Of a DNA stretch of 17,011 nucleotides, positions 13,291-17,011 are shown piece after piece. Origin of the DNA: Temnopleurus reevesii (taxonomy: Eukaryota > Echinodermata > Echinoidea > Temnopleuroida > Temnopleuridae); the NCBI GenBank assembly GCA_036244855.1, contig BQKZ01007417.1, forward strand, positions 21,070 through 38,080, in the 5' to 3' direction. Position 1 is the first letter of the stretch, and each line of letters begins with the position of its first letter. The translations under genes were made by a program, and so were the position numbers. The notes beneath the pieces are model-generated. The model did not search any database. It was not told the origin of the DNA and saw only the letters and a program-made list of their open reading frames with translations.

Positions 13291-14400
13291 CCTTTTATGT
13301 GTTAATGCTAAAATGTGAGGGCTTGCATGGGAATTGTTTACTTTGTTCAATTTCTCTTTCCATTCTGCTCACAGTACTGACGAGCCAGACGCTCTCATCA
13401 TGCAAAACACACGATCAACAGAAGACAAATTGATTGCTGAAAGCCGGCTTTAGATATAGCATTAATCCATCAAACGGGGAATTCATAGCGCTCGTTTCCG
13501 GCCTATTAAATTCCTTGCAGAACAACAAGATGCATCACCATGACAACCATTCCAAGGCTATTAAAGTAAGAGAATTGACTTGCTTAAAGTATCTGATAAT
13601 TGGATTAAGTTCTAAGAAGAATCAACGGTTATGAAACATCAGCTTTGTTATTCTATTAAAAGAAAAAAGAATATTACACAATTATAGAATTTTCTTATAA
13701 ATTGTCTTGTCTCGTCTTTCCATACACGTCCACAAAAAAAGTTGATTAATAAGGCATTTTAGGTGAAGATCATGACCAGACTAACTTCAATTGGATGTAC
13801 TGAGATGGAATTATGACAGACAGATAGTGCAAAAGAAATCTGACAAACAAAAGAGTTATAGTTAATAGGGATATTCTGCTACTGGTCAAATAAATCTAAA
13901 TCATGTTATTGTGTACATTGAAAGAGTAATACAATTATAAGCATTTGGCAAAGCATCTTGACTAATGATTTTGTAGAATTTGCATTTTTACTTTTTACAA
14001 CTCTTCAATCATTTCTATTGTTAAAATATTAACTCATTCGTTTATTGATTTCTTAACTCATTAATATCATTTTCAATTTCACTATTCATCTACTTATTTA
14101 CTATATTTAATTTTCACAAAAAGCATTATGGAAGACTAGAGAAAGCAAAGCTACAATACAAATCTAAAAATGATTTATTTCAAAGCAAAAAGTTGTGGGA
14201 AAAAAAACATCACACTATTAAAAGCTGTATGTCAAAACTGTAAACCATATAAAATGCTGAGATTAAAAGTTTGTAAGATTACAATGTGATAAGAGGCTCC
14301 TCGGTTTGCATTGATTCACCAGGGACCTTTTGCGAAGAATTACCGGGATAAACGATGTAGGAGCAACAAGTAGGAGGAAAGAGGAGAAAGATAAATAATG
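13291..14400. other. No gene seen
   Basis: Two short plus-strand open frames (13251-13433, 13434-13634) lack family features, and the first starts inside the SINE. A slightly GC-richer part at 13380-13530 has an AG acceptor-like site but only about 26 open codons. The rest is AT-rich without recognisable elements. Confidence 0.4.
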
Positions 14401-14410
14401 ATGTTTTCGG

Positions 14411-15500
14411 GATGCTGTCGTGTCCAGGGTGCTGTTTGCCTAATAGTGTTATCTTCACTTGAATAATGTTTATGATTTTTGGCTGCAAGGGAAAAGGAAG
14501 ACAAAGGGCCCCCATCAATTTGTTTTTATTGTTCGTTCTTACAGTTATCTCTTCTCCTTCCTCCTCTTTTTCATGTTCTTTGTTGTTTGCCTGTTTGTCT
14601 TTTTCTCCCTCCCTCCTCTCTCTTCCCTCCTCCTCCTACTCATTTCCTTATTCTTACAAGCTTTTTTTTATTATTATTCCCCCTCCCCTATAATTTTCTC
14701 TTCTTTCTTACAGCAATCTGTCATGTTTAGGATGTTGTTCGCCTTTGTCTCTTTTCTTTCTATCTCCTTCTGCCTTAAAACTGTCTTTCTCTTTTTGTCT
14801 ATTAATTTTCCTTCCACTTCTGTCATTTTCCTTTCCTTTTTTTCTTTACTCTCCCATTTTTGTCTTTCTATCCTTTGTCTTTTCCTTTTTATCCGGCCTT
14901 TGTCTATTACTTCTCATTTTCTTTTTTTATTCTCTTTCTTCTTTCTCCTCATCTTTCTCTTGTTCTTATGATCTTTGAGTTATTTCTTTCTTCCAAATCA
15001 AAACCGATCTTTAATATAAAAGCGATCATTCTAACATTAATCGTCTTTCTCTCTCTCTCTCTGTCTTCCACTCTCTCTCTTCCTCCAGGCTATCGACATT
15101 CTGGTAGATTGAGGCCTCTAGAGTAAATCTTGATCGATTAATTGATCCAAATAAAATCCAGGTTTTTTTTTACTCCACCTTCTACCTGTAATACTGCTGG
15201 TGGTGAATTCACAAACACAATTTACATCCCAATTACACAAATCTACAATTACCCAACCTACAAATTAAATAGTTCAAGGTGAATTAAAATGCACTCTTTC
15301 TAAATTCAGCAGACCATTCTACCCCACATCGCCCTACTCCTTCATCATTCTCTTTGCGATCTTCATGAGGTATCACGTTATGGCAGCCTTATTTTGATTC
15401 ATATTTGAACCATGCATTATAGGTCTAATTGAATCAGGCCCGGAGCTTGATAAAATTTCTTCGTTTCATCTGCATCAAGATTTGATAATGCAATATTAGT
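14411..15500. repeat. Large duplication, left copy
   Basis: Matches 15773-17011 in order: TTGAATAATGTTTATGATTT (14459), CTTCTGCCTTAAAACTGTCT (14768), GGCTATCGACATTCTGGTAG (15089) and AGTTCAAGGTGAATTAAAAT (15271). The offset grows from about 1,395 to 1,525 bp because of indels. The last 450 bp are nearly identical. The right copy runs off the window. Confidence 0.88.
14530..15085 (+). repeat. Long polypyrimidine tract, left copy
   Basis: Roughly 550 bases on the plus strand are overwhelmingly T and C (TTCTTTTTTTATTCTCTTTC, CTCTCTCTCTCTCTG). Several overlapping open frames full of F, S and L arise from this composition and are not genes. Confidence 0.9.
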
Positions 15501-15771
15501 GGATGCTACGGAGTGCAATACGAGCCGACCTGTTCCCTGAGGTACGCATACGCTTTGGGAAATTCCCCCCAATCACGGAAAGGGCATCTGGGAGGCTCAA
15601 CTGGTTCTATAGGTGAATAGGCGTTTTGAAAGTGGTGCTGGAGTGGTAAGAAAATAAGTTTATTCTGTTCAGAAGTTATGCAAATTGGTATATACTCCTA
15701 AATGTTTTTTATATTAATGAATGTTAACTTAATTTGGCAATCAATGTTTTGTTTTAATGTGGAGGCGCCGT
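15501..15771. other. Sequence between duplication copies; SINE head cut by N
   Basis: About 15520-15606 is GC-richer and open for 33 codons on the minus strand, without a known family. At 15760-15771 the SINE 5' end TGGAGGCGCCGT appears and stops at the N at 15772. Confidence 0.6.
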
Positions 15772-15772
15772 N

Positions 15773-17011
15773 TCCTCCCCTATAATTTTCTCTTCTATCT
15801 TTCAGCAAGCTGTCTTGTCTACGATGTTCTTCGCCCCATGGTGTCAGCTTTAGTTGAATAATGTTTATCATTTTGTTAGCAGAAGAGATGAGGAAGACAG
15901 AGGGATTGTCAAAATCTTCAACAATTGGTCCTAGAATTTCTCTTCTTCCGCTTTCCAATTTCTCCCCTCCTCCTCCTCCTTCTTCTTTATCTTCCTCTTC
16001 TTTCTTCTCCTCCTTCTTCAATCTTATCTTTTTATCTCATGTGATGCCTAGGGTGCAGTTTGTCTAATGGTGTCAGATTTACTTGTTTTGACTGAAATTC
16101 GTTTTACTTGCAACATTCTAAAATTACTCTACTTCTCATCTTACACTCATTCCATTTCCAAATCTAACTATTCTTTTTTTTTCTCCACTCTTTTTCATTT
16201 TTATTCTCTTTCAGTTTTTTTCATTTTCTTTCTCTTTGTCTCTTTCCTTTCTATCTCCTTCTGCCTTAAAACTGTCTTTCTCTTTTTGTCCCTTTATTTT
16301 CCTTCCACTTCTGTCTTTTTCCTTTCCTTTTTTTTTCTTTACTCTCCAATTTTTGTCTTTCTATCATTTGTCTTTTCTTTTTTATTCTGTCTTTGTCTAT
16401 TCCTTCTCTTTTCATCATCCCTTCTGATTTGGTCTATTTTCTAATTTTCATTTTTATTCTCTTTCTTCTTTCTCCTCATTTTTCTCTTATTCTTATGATC
16501 TTTGAGTTATTTCTTTCTTCCAAATCAAAACCTATCTTTTATATAAAAGCAATCATTCTAACATTCATCGTCTTTCTCTCTCTGTCTCTCTCCCTCTCTC
16601 TGTTTCTTCCTCCAGGCTATCAACATTCTGGTAGATTGGGGCCTCTAGAGAAAATCTTGATCGATTAATTGGTCCAAATAAAACCCTCTTATTACTCCAC
16701 CTTCTACCTGTAAATTTACTGCCGGTAGTGATTTCACAAACACAATTTACATCCCAATTACACAAATCTACAATTACCAACCCTACAAATTAAATAGTTC
16801 AAGGTGAATTAAAATGCACTCTTTCTAAATTCAGCAGACCATTCTACCCCACATCGCCCTACTCCTTCATCATTCTCTTTGCGATCTTCATGAGGTATCA
16901 CGTTATGGCAGCCTTATTTTGATTCATATTTGAACCATGCATTATAGGTCTAATTGAATCAGGCCCGGAGCTTGATCAAATTTCTTCGTTTCATCTGCAT
17001 CCAGATTTGAT
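15773..17011. repeat. Large duplication, right copy (continues past the window)
   Basis: Counterpart of 14411-15500. It begins directly after the N with TCCTCCCCTATAATTTTCTC, a segment that also occurs at 14683. It includes a second polypyrimidine tract, about 15945-16610. The 16690-17011 part is nearly identical to 15170-15486. Confidence 0.88.

Noticed and set aside
15075..15126. Possible plus-strand exon after a CCTCCAG acceptor-like site (PPGYRHSGRLRPLE), repeated at 16608-16668
   Set aside because: A polypyrimidine tract followed by AG occurs by chance here. The frame closes within 10-20 codons and has no donor or family match.
14459..16668. Several plus-strand frames up to 170 codons, rich in F, S and L, resembling membrane proteins
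   Set aside because: Composition of the polypyrimidine tracts. Frames overlap in all three registers with no conserved pattern.

Overview
This window is animal genomic DNA: AT-rich, with introns and dense with repeats. It looks most like an echinoderm such as a sea urchin, or another marine invertebrate deuterostome. That reading rests on interrupted coding sequence with good splice sites, a tRNA-derived SINE family, CR1/L2-type LINE 3' ends, many short inverted-repeat (MITE-like) elements and long simple repeats. The phylum is an inference from repeat style.

The only convincing gene lies on the minus strand across 577-8951. Seven exons join in frame to 245 residues, collinear with the Ras GTPase-activating domain of the GAP1 family (RASA2/RASA3 type). 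The arginine-finger segment (FRGNSLASK) and the FLR...PAILSP segment are both intact. Both ends of the gene are missing: the C2 domains would lie beyond 8951, and the end of the GAP domain, PH domain and Btk motif before 577. None of these was found in the window.

The most unusual pattern is that five of the seven exons (577-660, 2327-2433, 3653-3776, 6766-6865, 8803-8951) have one or more partial tandem copies of themselves in the adjoining intron. Four of these copy sets include a splice junction. They range from nearly identical with one stop to strongly decayed. Two are cut by members of the same MITE family, and one of those gives an empty-site comparison that shows a TTA target duplication. 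The introns also hold a perfect 39-bp palindrome (407-498), two or three SINE pieces and a decayed LINE reverse transcriptase C-terminus.

The right half, 8952-17011, has no exon I can support. It holds SINEs, MITEs, a tandem plus inverted repeat (10079-10382), a long (TAA)n run, polypurine and polypyrimidine tracts, and a large duplication (about 14411-15500 against 15773-17011).

All three ambiguous bases (6283, 9781, 15772) sit at repeat breakpoints. They are probably hidden assembly joins, so the 430-bp LINE duplication and the 1.5-kb duplication beside them may be unmerged contig ends or haplotypes rather than real tandem copies.
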